From assembly GCF_002797915.1 (NCBI RefSeq), contig NZ_PGTY01000001.1, forward strand, positions 1,939,494-2,003,493: a DNA stretch of 64,000 bases, written 5' to 3'. The notes under the pieces are model-generated. The model was not told where the DNA came from and did not search any database. It saw nothing but the letters and a program-made list of their open reading frames with translations. Of this stretch, positions 1 through 8,601 are shown one piece after another. This stretch comes from Yoonia maricola (GTDB lineage Bacteria; Pseudomonadota; Alphaproteobacteria; Rhodobacterales; Rhodobacteraceae). Made by a program: the position numbers and the translations under genes. Position 1 is the stretch's first letter; each line of letters opens with the position of its first letter.

Positions 1-114
1 AGATGTGAACTTGCACTTGCCGACGGTCGCGACCTTTGGATGATCATCCCATGCCGGGCCATCCATCCAGATGGTCACCTGCCCGTCGTCTGTCTTGAGT
101 GTCTCGATACTCAT
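1..114 (-). CDS. Unknown protein, N-terminal part only
   Basis: The first 38 codons of a gene that runs off the left edge of the window. The start codon is at 114 and shares an ATGA overlap with the stop of the phytol-kinase-like gene behind it, so it is very likely the next member of the isoprenoid-type operon. The visible protein begins MSIETLKTDDGQVTIW and has no signal peptide or motif I recognise. No function can be given from this fragment. Confidence 0.6.
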   Translation of the reverse strand, partial: MSIETLKTDDGQVTIWMDGPAWDDHPKVATVGKCKFTS

Positions 115-1427
115 GCGCCTATCACCTTCATCCCATATCCCAACCCCGGCACAAGCAACGCCAGACCCGTCAGCTTTGCCGCGCGGTGAGTGTCAAACAG
201 CACAGGTTGTAATGACACCGCGATAACCATCAGCACGATCACCAACGCGCCAACGGCTGTCATATCACCCGGCCACCGCACGAAAGCAGGGTTGTACAGC
301 ATCAGAACACTGTAAAGGCCGAACAGCCCCGTCCCCACTACCAGCGCCGCCCCGGCCCGGACCCAGATCGCAGACCGGCCCAAACCGGCGGCTATAAGGC
401 CAACACACAGGCCAACTGACATCAGCCCGTAATACATCAGGGCATTGGCCCCCACGACAGACCCAACAATTAACCACCCAAAGCTGGACAGCGCGACAAC
501 CGCCACAATATCAAGCGCAGGATAATCCCCCTTGCAAGGGTTCAGACGGTGCGCGATGGCGTGCATCACGAAAACCAGCAGCGGCAGCACAGTGTTTTGA
601 AAGGCGGTCACGGAGATCAGCAAGAAGGTTGCAATGACATAGACACGTGCCGCATGTGTCGTGATCCCGAATTGCGGGGCAACGCGCAGGAATAACACCA
701 ACGCGACCATGAAAATGCCCATGAAAAGAAAAAGCTCCTGCCAGGAACTGTCCAAATGGGTCGCCAGAAAGATCAGCAACCCTGTAGGCAAAAAGAAATT
801 GTCGAAACCACGCCAACTATCCGCCTCGACCAGCGTACCAAAGGCGGCGACCATTACGGCCAGCAGGATGACGTTGGGCCGGGACACGTCGGACAACAAA
901 AGCAGACACACCATGGCGATCACCAGTGTGATCATGAAAAACGCGGTCGATCCTTCGATTGATTTTTGGCCATCTTCAATCGTAAAGAATTTGCGGCCAT
1001 AGCGACTGCCCGTCAGGGCGGCGGCGGCATCTGCCAAGGTCAATGTCGCGATGGGCAGAATATACAGGATGGCCTGGCCATCCGAGAGTAAAAACACCGT
1101 CCCAACAGCCAACGCCAACAGCAGATCACCATAAGACTGGCGTTCAACCCCATGCAGGGTTTCACCGATACCGCCTTTGGCAAAGGCAGGTAAACGCAGG
1201 ATTGCCATGACGATCAATGTCAGCCCAACCAGCATGTAGACAGGCCAGTCATCGGTGAACAGCCAAGGCAGGCTGAGCGCGTAAAGCCCGGTCCCGATAT
1301 GCACCAGCTTGCGTTGTACCTCAGCAGAGATATCACGCGCCGCAGCAAGGCGTTTGACGACTGCCATCAGCCCAAGCAAGACCGCCACAGATACAAAGGC
1401 GATGGCGATTTGCACTGGCGCACTCAC
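111..1427 (-). CDS. Phytol/dolichol kinase-like integral membrane protein
   Basis: A 438-residue polytopic membrane protein. Near the N-terminus it has RKLVHIGTG, and further on DAAAALTGSRYG followed by KSIEGS. Together these are the signature of the CTP-dependent polyprenol/phytol kinase and CDP-diglyceride synthetase-like superfamily. Members phosphorylate a lipid alcohol, or activate a lipid phosphate, with CTP at the membrane. The protein is longer than the usual 200-300 residues, because the conserved part is followed by about 200 more residues of predicted membrane helices, so it may be a two-part protein. The start is GTG and overlaps the stop of the DUF3419 gene by four bases. Within its operon (HMG-CoA reductase, prenyltransferase, P450) a role in phosphorylating or activating an isoprenoid alcohol is the natural inference. 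The exact substrate is unknown. Confidence 0.7.
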   Translation of the reverse strand: MSAPVQIAIAFVSVAVLLGLMAVVKRLAAARDISAEVQRKLVHIGTGLYALSLPWLFTDDWPVYMLVGLTLIVMAILRLPAFAKGGIGETLHGVERQSYGDLLLALAVGTVFLLSDGQAILYILPIATLTLADAAAALTGSRYGRKFFTIEDGQKSIEGSTAFFMITLVIAMVCLLLLSDVSRPNVILLAVMVAAFGTLVEADSWRGFDNFFLPTGLLIFLATHLDSSWQELFLFMGIFMVALVLFLRVAPQFGITTHAARVYVIATFLLISVTAFQNTVLPLLVFVMHAIAHRLNPCKGDYPALDIVAVVALSSFGWLIVGSVVGANALMYYGLMSVGLCVGLIAAGLGRSAIWVRAGAALVVGTGLFGLYSVLMLYNPAFVRWPGDMTAVGALVIVLMVIAVSLQPVLFDTHRAAKLTGLALLVPGLGYGMKVIGA

Positions 1428-2527
1428 CCTTTGACGGCCTCAATCACAAAATCGGAATAGAAAAAGGCTTTGTCTTCGGCTTTCAGCCGATCCTCTTGCG
1501 CGGTCAGCGTGGTCATCTGTTCGGCAAAGCCGAGCGGGACGCGGCGGGGCGCCATCATGTTCCAATACACCATACGGGCCTTTGGGTGCGCCGCACTCAG
1601 AATTTGGCCGTAGACTTGGGCGAAAACATCGGGCGACATATACTCGAAAATATCCGACAGATTAAAACCATCAGCCTTGTCGCCATCATCGATAAACGCC
1701 TCAAGCGCGCCTTGGCGAATATCCAGCCGGTCAAGCCTGTCGCGGATTGTTTCATAGTGTTCAGCGCGCCATGGCATCGGAAGCGCGTCTCCATGCGTGC
1801 CTTTCATGATCCAGTGCAGATAGGGGTTCTGCGCCGGGTCACAGTCAACAGCTGCATGTTTGATCCGGCGGGCAACATGTTGCGCAACGGACCCTTCCAC
1901 ATGATCAAAAAAGGCCTTGTCCCGCCCCATGCGCCCCATCATGAAACGCGAGAAAAAGACATTAAGCAGAAGCCGCCAGCGCCATGTGTTAAAGCGCTGA
2001 TCAAGAAAGTCTTGCCGCGCGGCTTTGGGGCGGGACACGAAGATCGCATCGATGGTTTTCTTGGAATGCACAAGCGGCAGCAATTTGGTGCGAAAAATAC
2101 GAAAGTAGCGTTCGAACTTGCCCACACCGCCAGCGCCGTAAGCGATGACATCATCGCGGCGGGCCTGCCAAAATTGGCTTGTTTCAGCGTCAAGCTCTGC
2201 AATAGCACGCGCGAGCAATACGCCGCGTTGGGTGCTGGGGCGCGATCCCATCAGTTCAAGAAATTCCGGATGTGATAACGCACGGTAGGCACCAATACGT
2301 AGGTGCAGACAAGCAATTTGCGCAGGTGACAGATCAACGACGACAACACGCGCAGGGTCAAGCGTCAGCATCGCCAAAGCGTTGTCACCCGCAGAACAGA
2401 TCGACACCAGCGTTTTACCCGGCTCTTGGGGAAGTGCACCGCATAAGACGTCCGCGTCTTCCCACAATTGCGCATAGCGGATGTGGTCAAAATTTGCCTT
2501 TGCGGCAATCTCAGAGCTTTGCGTCAT
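1424..2527 (-). CDS. DUF3419 / BtaA-like S-adenosylmethionine-dependent transferase
   Basis: A soluble protein of 367 residues. The N-terminal part has DHIRYAQLWEDADVL and then SICSAGDNALAML followed by VVVVDLSPAQIACLHLR, a SAM-binding Rossmann-type fold as found in the DUF3419 family. The best known relative, BtaA, moves the 3-amino-3-carboxypropyl group of SAM to diacylglycerol in betaine lipid synthesis; I infer only the family, not this reaction. The ATG at 2527 (MTQSSEIAAK) is preferred over the in-frame upstream start at 2587 because it forms an ATGA overlap with the preceding stop, as throughout this operon. No btaB-like N-methyltransferase is visible nearby, so ordinary betaine lipid synthesis is not supported by context. 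A headgroup transfer onto an isoprenoid lipid is possible but speculative. Confidence 0.7.
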   Translation of the reverse strand: MTQSSEIAAKANFDHIRYAQLWEDADVLCGALPQEPGKTLVSICSAGDNALAMLTLDPARVVVVDLSPAQIACLHLRIGAYRALSHPEFLELMGSRPSTQRGVLLARAIAELDAETSQFWQARRDDVIAYGAGGVGKFERYFRIFRTKLLPLVHSKKTIDAIFVSRPKAARQDFLDQRFNTWRWRLLLNVFFSRFMMGRMGRDKAFFDHVEGSVAQHVARRIKHAAVDCDPAQNPYLHWIMKGTHGDALPMPWRAEHYETIRDRLDRLDIRQGALEAFIDDGDKADGFNLSDIFEYMSPDVFAQVYGQILSAAHPKARMVYWNMMAPRRVPLGFAEQMTTLTAQEDRLKAEDKAFFYSDFVIEAVKG

Positions 2528-4917
2528 GTCTTTCGGACCACTCCTATTGCACCATCCACATGCAGCACATCGCCATCTTCGACCCATTGCGTCGCCCCCT
2601 TCAAGCCGACAACGCAGGGAATACCCAATTCGCGCGCGACAATGGCAGAGTGTGACAGCAACGACCCACGTTCGACCACAATGGCGCTTGCGTTGGAAAA
2701 CACCGCGATCCAGCCGGGGTCCGTGTGTCGCGCGACAAGAATATCTCCTGGGGCCAGGCTTTCAGTTTTCGGGTCGCGAATAACACAGGCCTTGGCCGTG
2801 ACCTGCCCAGCCGAACAGCCTGTTGCGCTGCGGGTGTCACCGGTCTCCGCCATATCCACGGTGGCGTGGGTTGTCGTGGCAGGCAGGATTGCGGGGCCAC
2901 GGACCTCGATCCGTTCGGGGGGGTCTACACGGCTGGCGGATGCTTCATCTTCGGCTTGGCGCTGCGCAATCAACCCGCGCAGGTTTGGCGACAGACCAAA
3001 CCCTTCAATAGCGCCCATGACCTCAGGTACGGTCAGGTGAAACACATCGCGTGGCCGGTCCATCAGGTCCCGCGCTGCGAATTCACGACCCATGGATAGA
3101 AAAACCTGCCGGGCACGCCCAAACAGACGGGTGCGTTCAAAGCGCAGGTTTTCACGGTCACGGACCCGCGCCTTGGCCCATGTGACGATCCACTTCGCCA
3201 CGCGCGCCTTGATCAGTTTTCCTTGAAAAATCGTTGGCCAATCGGGTTCTGAAGCAGCCATATGTTCAGCCGGCGGGCGCCCTGCACTTGCCGCAATCGC
3301 AGCAAGGAGCTGCGTCGGATCCTCTGTCAAAGGAATGGATTCCAGTTTCAGCTCTTCGGTGCAACGGTCCCCGAATTTGGCAAGATAGCTGGATAACTCA
3401 TCTTTCAGGGCAGGGTGCGTGCCGATCTGGTCTTGCGGAATATCAAGTTCTGCTACAATCCGACCCATTTTTGCGATGCGATGCGCGGGTTCGGCAGACA
3501 CGATATCGCCCTGCCCGATCATGACATCGTTGTGCAACAACAGACCATCATCACCCAGCCATTTTTGCAGCAAATTGCGCGATGCCCCAAAAGCAATCAT
3601 GCAAAGAAAGTCATTAACCAGTGGTGCATCCCAGCGTTCCAACAAGGTGCTCTCGATACGGCGGTATTCGGCCGCAAGTGCAGTCGGACCCGCTGTCTGC
3701 AGGTCAAGGTCGCTCTTCAATGCCGCATTCAAACGGGCGTAAAAATTGCGCCGGGTCCGGGGCAGGCGCAATGTCTCGAAAATCAACCGTGCCGTGACAC
3801 CAGCAAGTCTGCCGTATTCTGTTACTTTCGCAAACCCTTTGGCGGGCGGCGGGCCAATGGTGTCTGTGACCTCGGCTGGCATGGGTGTATCAACACCCAT
3901 CATGGTTTCCATATGGGCCCTGTTCAGCGAAAAGCCGGGCAGCAAGGCAAGTGCGCGATACCAATTGACCAGATTATAATAAACGCGCCCATCCACACGG
4001 CCCAGCATATTGCCGAAAACCGCAGAGTTGTCAGCAATCGTTGCCTCTTTACCCCCCAAGAGCCGGACAAAGGATTGGTAAACACGGTCATAGACATGCA
4101 CCGCAAAACTATAGGTCAATGGCGATACCATGCCCGGATAGCTTTCGACGATATTGGAGTTGTCGAAAATCGTCAGTGCGGTGTCAGGCGCGGGCAGCGC
4201 CTTGAGCGCTGTTGTGATCGGACGTGCTTGCAGGATGTGCAGGCCATCCGCATCAATCGCCCACTCAATATCCTGCGGGCTGCCAAAGACCGCTTCGGCC
4301 TTGCGCGCCAGTGCGGCAATGCCTTGCACCTCGGCATCCGACAAAATCGGATCATCCGGGGCCGTCACCGTGTCCGCCACCAGCCAGCTTTGGCCATCCA
4401 CTTCACCGCTGACCAGCGCATCACCCAGACCTGCGACTGCGGAAATAACGACACAATCACGCCGCCCGCTGACCGGGTCCGCGCTGAAGGCCACGCCAGA
4501 GACGCGCGCATCAATCATTTGTTGGACGACGATGGCAGGGGCCGCCGCGTCACCACCGGATTTAACCGCACGGTAGGTGGTGACAGTTTCGCCAAAGCCT
4601 GACACCCAGACTTTGCCCGCAGCATCAACAACATCGGCGGCTTTGACGTTCAGGAATGTGTCAAACTGACCTGCATGGCTGTGGTCCACCCCATCTTCGG
4701 CATGGCCAGAAGACCGTACTGCATAGGGGCCGGGACCGATAGATTTCAGTGCTTTCGCCACAGCGGTCTTGAGTCCGCATCGCGGTTTGCCGTCCATAAA
4801 CGTATCTGCCGGGATCACAAATGAGGCCGGTGGGTTGAACCCATGTTCCGCCAGCCGCGCAAGCGATGCACCTTTGCCCCCCGCTTGGGCCGGGTCGGTG
4901 TTGGCGAACAGGATCAT
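2524..4917 (-). CDS. PEP-synthase-like / rifampicin-phosphotransferase-like dikinase
   Basis: A protein of 797 residues. The N-terminal ATP-grasp PEP/pyruvate-binding domain is clear: GGKGASLARL, PYAVRSSGHAEDG and, near residue 255, LQARPIT. The C-terminal swivelling domain has GSLLSHSAIVARELGIPC with the phosphate-carrying histidine. The middle 400 residues (starting with ESYPGMVSPLTYS) replace the PEP-binding TIM barrel of true PEP synthase, as in rifampicin phosphotransferase and related orphan dikinases. ATP would phosphorylate the histidine, which then phosphorylates a small acceptor bound in the middle domain. The start at 4917 is chosen for its AGGAGG site 6 bases upstream and its ATGA overlap with the prenyltransferase stop; the longer frame from 4977 lacks this. 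In this operon the acceptor may be an isoprenoid alcohol or its modified form, which is inference. Confidence 0.75.
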   Translation of the reverse strand: MILFANTDPAQAGGKGASLARLAEHGFNPPASFVIPADTFMDGKPRCGLKTAVAKALKSIGPGPYAVRSSGHAEDGVDHSHAGQFDTFLNVKAADVVDAAGKVWVSGFGETVTTYRAVKSGGDAAAPAIVVQQMIDARVSGVAFSADPVSGRRDCVVISAVAGLGDALVSGEVDGQSWLVADTVTAPDDPILSDAEVQGIAALARKAEAVFGSPQDIEWAIDADGLHILQARPITTALKALPAPDTALTIFDNSNIVESYPGMVSPLTYSFAVHVYDRVYQSFVRLLGGKEATIADNSAVFGNMLGRVDGRVYYNLVNWYRALALLPGFSLNRAHMETMMGVDTPMPAEVTDTIGPPPAKGFAKVTEYGRLAGVTARLIFETLRLPRTRRNFYARLNAALKSDLDLQTAGPTALAAEYRRIESTLLERWDAPLVNDFLCMIAFGASRNLLQKWLGDDGLLLHNDVMIGQGDIVSAEPAHRIAKMGRIVAELDIPQDQIGTHPALKDELSSYLAKFGDRCTEELKLESIPLTEDPTQLLAAIAASAGRPPAEHMAASEPDWPTIFQGKLIKARVAKWIVTWAKARVRDRENLRFERTRLFGRARQVFLSMGREFAARDLMDRPRDVFHLTVPEVMGAIEGFGLSPNLRGLIAQRQAEDEASASRVDPPERIEVRGPAILPATTTHATVDMAETGDTRSATGCSAGQVTAKACVIRDPKTESLAPGDILVARHTDPGWIAVFSNASAIVVERGSLLSHSAIVARELGIPCVVGLKGATQWVEDGDVLHVDGAIGVVRKT

Positions 4918-5825
4918 GGCAAACCTCCTAGGGCAAGCGGAAGGAAACCAGCGGTGGCGTAGCAGCCAAAGACCCACAGCCCTGCGACGGTATCCATCTG
5001 TTTTTCAGCCTTTGGGGTCGGTGTGGCGGCATAATGGCGGGCCATAAAGATGCAGCATGCAAAGCCTGCGCACGCAAGCAACGCAAAGGCCAGTGCAAAG
5101 CCTGTCGCGATGCCAACACCGATCAGCAGCAGGGCTGATATGCCGACAAAAATCAACCAGATATCGGCTGCGCGTTTCGACCCCCAAAGGCCGGAGTATG
5201 TGTCAACGCCCGCCCGCTCATTCTCGGGCGCCCAAAGCTTGCGTCCGATTTCAAGGACACAACCGTTCGAGAATGACAAGGCGATAAACAACCAAAGCGC
5301 AGGCGCTGCGGACCCGTGAGGCAACCATTCGATCCCTGTCAGCAACAAGTCAATCAGCGGCATGATCGCCATGTGGGACAGCAAATAGACGACGGGTCGC
5401 GCCTTGAGCCATGCTGGCACACCAAACTCAAACGTCATTGCAGTCAGCCAAGCCCATGTGAGCAACAAAAGCCAGATCAGCCCAGCGCCATGGATCAAAG
5501 CAAGGACGATACCCAACGGGATCGTTGCGACACCAAGTGACACGATCAGACGGAGCGTAACCAACCCCCGTGGGATCGGGCGTTCGGGGCGGTATTTCGC
5601 ATCGTCTTCACCGTCTTTCACCTCATCCGCGACGCGCAGCTGGAAAAACAGGATGAAGACAAGGAAAAAGCCGATGAGGTAGGCAGAAAAACCGGGCAGC
5701 GGGCGACCGGCCAAGACTGCCGATAGCGTGATGGAGGCCGCCGAAAAACACGCCAGAAGAGGCACGGTTTTTGCCAGCGGGAACCGTTCCGCCTGATACA
5801 CCCAAAGACGCTCCGCGAGGGTCAT
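4914..5825 (-). CDS. UbiA-superfamily membrane prenyltransferase
   Basis: A 303-residue protein with about eight or nine hydrophobic segments. The first loop has DEVKDGEDDAKYRPERPIPR, the Asp-rich metal and diphosphate-binding motif of UbiA prenyltransferases followed by the typical RP-PRG stretch. A second Asp-containing loop (ENERAGVDTYSGLWG) lies in the position of the family's second motif. The enzyme would transfer a polyprenyl chain from its diphosphate to an acceptor inside the membrane. It is not in a ubiquinone, haem or chlorophyll gene setting. Instead it overlaps HMG-CoA reductase upstream (ATGA) and the dikinase downstream (ATGA). Acceptor and chain length cannot be told from the sequence. 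Confidence 0.85.
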   Translation of the reverse strand: MTLAERLWVYQAERFPLAKTVPLLACFSAASITLSAVLAGRPLPGFSAYLIGFFLVFILFFQLRVADEVKDGEDDAKYRPERPIPRGLVTLRLIVSLGVATIPLGIVLALIHGAGLIWLLLLTWAWLTAMTFEFGVPAWLKARPVVYLLSHMAIMPLIDLLLTGIEWLPHGSAAPALWLFIALSFSNGCVLEIGRKLWAPENERAGVDTYSGLWGSKRAADIWLIFVGISALLLIGVGIATGFALAFALLACAGFACCIFMARHYAATPTPKAEKQMDTVAGLWVFGCYATAGFLPLALGGLP

Positions 5826-7087
5826 CTGAAGCGTGCCAGATTTTCATGAGCGCGCGTAAAATCCCCCGCCGCAATGGCCGCAACGATGGATATTTCGCCG
5901 CATAAGCACAATGCAGCCGTCACCTCGGCCAGGGCAGCACCCTTCCCGGCCCCTTTGAGCCCCAGAATATTCAGCCCCGCACTCTGGCTTGCCAGACCGG
6001 TGCCACCACCCACTGATCCGACAAGGATATTGGGCATTGTGACGGAACAGAACAGATCGTCGCCTCGTGCCTCCATCCGGGTGAAACCCATGGCACTTTC
6101 GGCAACGCAGGCCGCGTCCTGACCGGTGGCGATGTAAAGAGCCGCAAGCGCGTTGGCGTAATGCGCCTGTGCACCCATCTGACCCGATAGTTTTGCGCCC
6201 AGATCGGCAATGCGCCCATAGGCAAGCATATCGTGCGCCGTCGTTCCAAGGGTCTTTGAAATGACCTGCGCAGGCAGCACAACAGAGGCGCTGACCTTGC
6301 GCCCGCGTCCTGTCATCAGGCCCAGCGCAGAGGCTTTTTTGTCACCAGAGAAATTCCCTTCGATATACCAGCGATTAATAGGCACAGTGCAATCTGCGGC
6401 AATCTTTTCACAAAGCGCATGGGTGGCAATCGTCACCATGTTCTGTCCCGATGCGTCACCCGTGGTGTAACGGCAAATCAGGAATACGACGTCGTTGTCG
6501 ATGACAGGTTCAACGGATGTCAGTTTCCCATGTCGCGTCGTACTTTCGGCAGCACCGCGCAAAGCGGTAATATTTTCGGCGATCCATTCAACAAACAGCC
6601 CCGCGTTCAGAATGTTGTCAAAAGTGAAAGCAGGCGTGCGGATGACACCTTCGTATAGCACCGCTGTACTGATCCCCCCCGCCCTGGACGCAGCAAAGGC
6701 ACCACGCCCGTAAGAGGCCACAAGGGCAGCCTCGGTCGTGGCAAGGGGGACATGATAGTCACCGGCGGCATTGATCCCATTCACGCGCAACGGGCCAATC
6801 ACCCCTACGGGAACTTTGACCGTACCGATGTAGTTTTCGATATTACCGGAATAATCCGCGGCCGCCGCAAGGCTTACCGGATCCGCGATCTGGTCACGGT
6901 CCGCCACAGAGGCAGGACCAATCAGGCGGTCCCAATAACGCAGCACCGTTGTTTCAGTCGCTTGGCGTACCGGGCGCAGGGTGCGAAAGGGTGCGTTACC
7001 CGCCGCCATCTGCGCACGTAACTTCTCTGGCGTGAATTTTTCACGCATCCGCTTTAGCATCGCTTGGACATGGGTAGGAATGGTCAC
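5822..7087 (-). CDS. Hydroxymethylglutaryl-CoA reductase
   Basis: About 421 residues. It carries the hallmarks of HMG-CoA reductase: PLATTEAALVASYGRGA near the substrate-binding glutamate, DASGQNMVT for NAD(P)H binding, IEGNFSGDKKAS with the catalytic lysine, and TMPNILVGSVGGGTGL near the C-terminus. It makes mevalonate from HMG-CoA. The motifs read like the longer class I type. The ATG at 7144 has no ribosome site and adds an unusual N-terminus. The GTG at 7087 has GGAG about 8 bases upstream and gives VTIPTHVQAMLKRMREKF, so I prefer it. The gene is unexpected because roseobacters normally make isoprenoids by the MEP pathway, and no other mevalonate pathway gene lies in the window. It is the strongest sign that this operon makes a dedicated isoprenoid product. 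Confidence 0.92.
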   Translation of the reverse strand: MTIPTHVQAMLKRMREKFTPEKLRAQMAAGNAPFRTLRPVRQATETTVLRYWDRLIGPASVADRDQIADPVSLAAAADYSGNIENYIGTVKVPVGVIGPLRVNGINAAGDYHVPLATTEAALVASYGRGAFAASRAGGISTAVLYEGVIRTPAFTFDNILNAGLFVEWIAENITALRGAAESTTRHGKLTSVEPVIDNDVVFLICRYTTGDASGQNMVTIATHALCEKIAADCTVPINRWYIEGNFSGDKKASALGLMTGRGRKVSASVVLPAQVISKTLGTTAHDMLAYGRIADLGAKLSGQMGAQAHYANALAALYIATGQDAACVAESAMGFTRMEARGDDLFCSVTMPNILVGSVGGGTGLASQSAGLNILGLKGAGKGAALAEVTAALCLCGEISIVAAIAAGDFTRAHENLARFR

Positions 7088-7151
7088 GAAGCTGCTCCGA
7101 TAAATTGTGCTGTCATTACCAACCGCCAAATAGGTATCGTACATGACCCGG

Positions 7152-8528
7152 TCATGGCGTTTTTGAGGCGGGCTGACGAGGGCAAAGCGTTACCGGCAAG
7201 CCGTTTGTCGGGATCGGTGTGGGAATATCGCGCCACTTTGGCAGATCCTGCACATCCATCTCGATGCGGTATCGCTGCAGGAACTGCGCCATAAAGGCTT
7301 TCACCTGAATGGATGAAAAATGCAGCCCGATGCATTTATGCGCACCACCACCAAAGGGGGACCATGCAAAGCGATGCTTGCGGTCTTCGGCCCGGTCGGG
7401 GGTAAAACGATCCGGATCAAAACGGTCGGGGTCCGGGAAAATCTCGGGCGTCATCATCACGGGACCGGGACAAATCACAACATTCGTCCCGCGCGGCAGG
7501 CGGTGGCCATGCCACTCCGTATCTGCCATCACCGCGCGGGCGGTAAAGGCCGAGGGCGCAAAGCGTCGTAGCGCTTCGCGGTACACGCGGTCGGTCAGGT
7601 CCAGTTGGTCAAGGTCATCATACTGCACAGGCCCGTCACCGAGGCGAGCAATTTCAGCATATACACGGTCTTGCATGGCTTGGTCCTGGGCCAGCGCCCA
7701 GATCATCGCCGTCAGGGCACCTGTGACGGCGTCATGAGCCGCAACCAGCAAGAAATTGAAGTGATCGACAATGTCCTGATCCGACCATCCATGCCCGTCT
7801 TCGTCCTGAGCAATGCAAAGCTGCGAAAAGAAATCGTCGCCGCCCGTCGTTTTGCGGGAGGCAATCAGCCGCTTGAAGTCATTAGATAATGCAGCACGCG
7901 CTGCAACACCGCGGCCCATCTTGGTCAGAGGCAGTGGTTTGCGGATCAACGCGCTGGTCGCGGCGACTTCGCGAATAAACGCGGCGTTGATACGGGCGAC
8001 CTCTGCTGCATCCGTCACACCCATGAACACATGCGCGCCCAAACGAAGCGTGAGTTCCTTGATACTGGGGGCAAATTTGATCTTTGTGCCCGTCGGCCAA
8101 TCATCCAGCAAGCGGGCGATTTCGCCATTCATCAGATCAAGGTAATTCCTGAGAACAGGCGCGCGAAACGCAGCTTGCATCACACGGCGATGCGCGCGGT
8201 GGTCAAGGTCATCACGGTGCAGCAGCCCGCCCGAAAACAAAGGAGCAAACGCCCGCAGCCCATTTTGCGCAGAAAAAATATTCTCTCGGTTCAGATAGAC
8301 ATGTTCTAACGCGTCAGGCCCGGCAAGAACGGCCCATGTTTCGCCGAAAACGGTCATACGGAACACATCCCCAAAGCGGGTGATCTGATCGAAATAGGTG
8401 CCGTAAGGGTTCAAACCAAAGCTGATGGTTTTGCCCAAGAAAGGGATCGTGCGCGGCCCTGGTATATGCCCCAAATACGGGCGTTCAAGCCCCGCGATAG
8501 GCGCGATTGTCGTTGCGAGCACGGTCAC
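7152..8528 (-). CDS. Cytochrome P450 (CYP120/CYP26-like group)
   Basis: A 458-residue cytochrome P450. The haem-binding loop FAWSPFGGGAHKCIG puts the cysteine ligand near residue 399. The ExxR motif is in YREALRRF, and the I-helix oxygen-binding region reads AAHDAVTGALT. The N-terminus has no membrane anchor, so it is probably soluble. It hydroxylates or otherwise oxidises a small organic substrate using electrons from ferredoxin and reductase partners, none of which lie next to it. The start is a GTG at 8528. It is the first gene of the HMG-CoA reductase/prenyltransferase operon and reads from the promoter region holding a TetR-type palindrome. A terpenoid substrate is inferred from this context. 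The assignment to the retinoid/sterol-type branch comes from general motif look and is tentative. Confidence 0.9.
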   Translation of the reverse strand: MTVLATTIAPIAGLERPYLGHIPGPRTIPFLGKTISFGLNPYGTYFDQITRFGDVFRMTVFGETWAVLAGPDALEHVYLNRENIFSAQNGLRAFAPLFSGGLLHRDDLDHRAHRRVMQAAFRAPVLRNYLDLMNGEIARLLDDWPTGTKIKFAPSIKELTLRLGAHVFMGVTDAAEVARINAAFIREVAATSALIRKPLPLTKMGRGVAARAALSNDFKRLIASRKTTGGDDFFSQLCIAQDEDGHGWSDQDIVDHFNFLLVAAHDAVTGALTAMIWALAQDQAMQDRVYAEIARLGDGPVQYDDLDQLDLTDRVYREALRRFAPSAFTARAVMADTEWHGHRLPRGTNVVICPGPVMMTPEIFPDPDRFDPDRFTPDRAEDRKHRFAWSPFGGGAHKCIGLHFSSIQVKAFMAQFLQRYRIEMDVQDLPKWRDIPTPIPTNGLPVTLCPRQPASKTP

Positions 8529-8566
8529 GATGGCACTTCCCTTCCAAGCTCAAAACTTAGCAAGGA

Positions 8567-8583
8567 ATTGAACGTCGTTCAAT
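8567..8583. promoter_or_regulatory. Perfect palindrome, probable TetR-type operator
   Basis: ATTGAACGTCGTTCAAT is a perfect 8-base inverted repeat around a single central base, lying about 40 bases upstream of the P450 start. Its size and symmetry are typical for TetR-family repressors. No TetR gene is in the window, so the regulator must be elsewhere. It probably controls the P450-HMG-CoA reductase operon. Confidence 0.55.
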
Positions 8584-8601
8584 GTAGGGTTTTCCATACC
8601 G

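Noticed and set aside
1496..2275. Long plus-strand frame opposite the DUF3419 gene
   Set aside because: It is the shadow of a gene with full family motifs and has no coding features of its own.
1424..2527. Betaine lipid synthesis (BtaA/BtaB) at the start of the window
   Set aside because: The gene is BtaA-like at the family level, but no BtaB methyltransferase is adjacent and the operon content points to isoprenoids.
3415..4602. 395-residue plus-strand frame opposite the dikinase gene
   Set aside because: Antisense shadow in G+C-rich coding DNA; composition is rich in Arg, Gln, His and Cys and has no motif.
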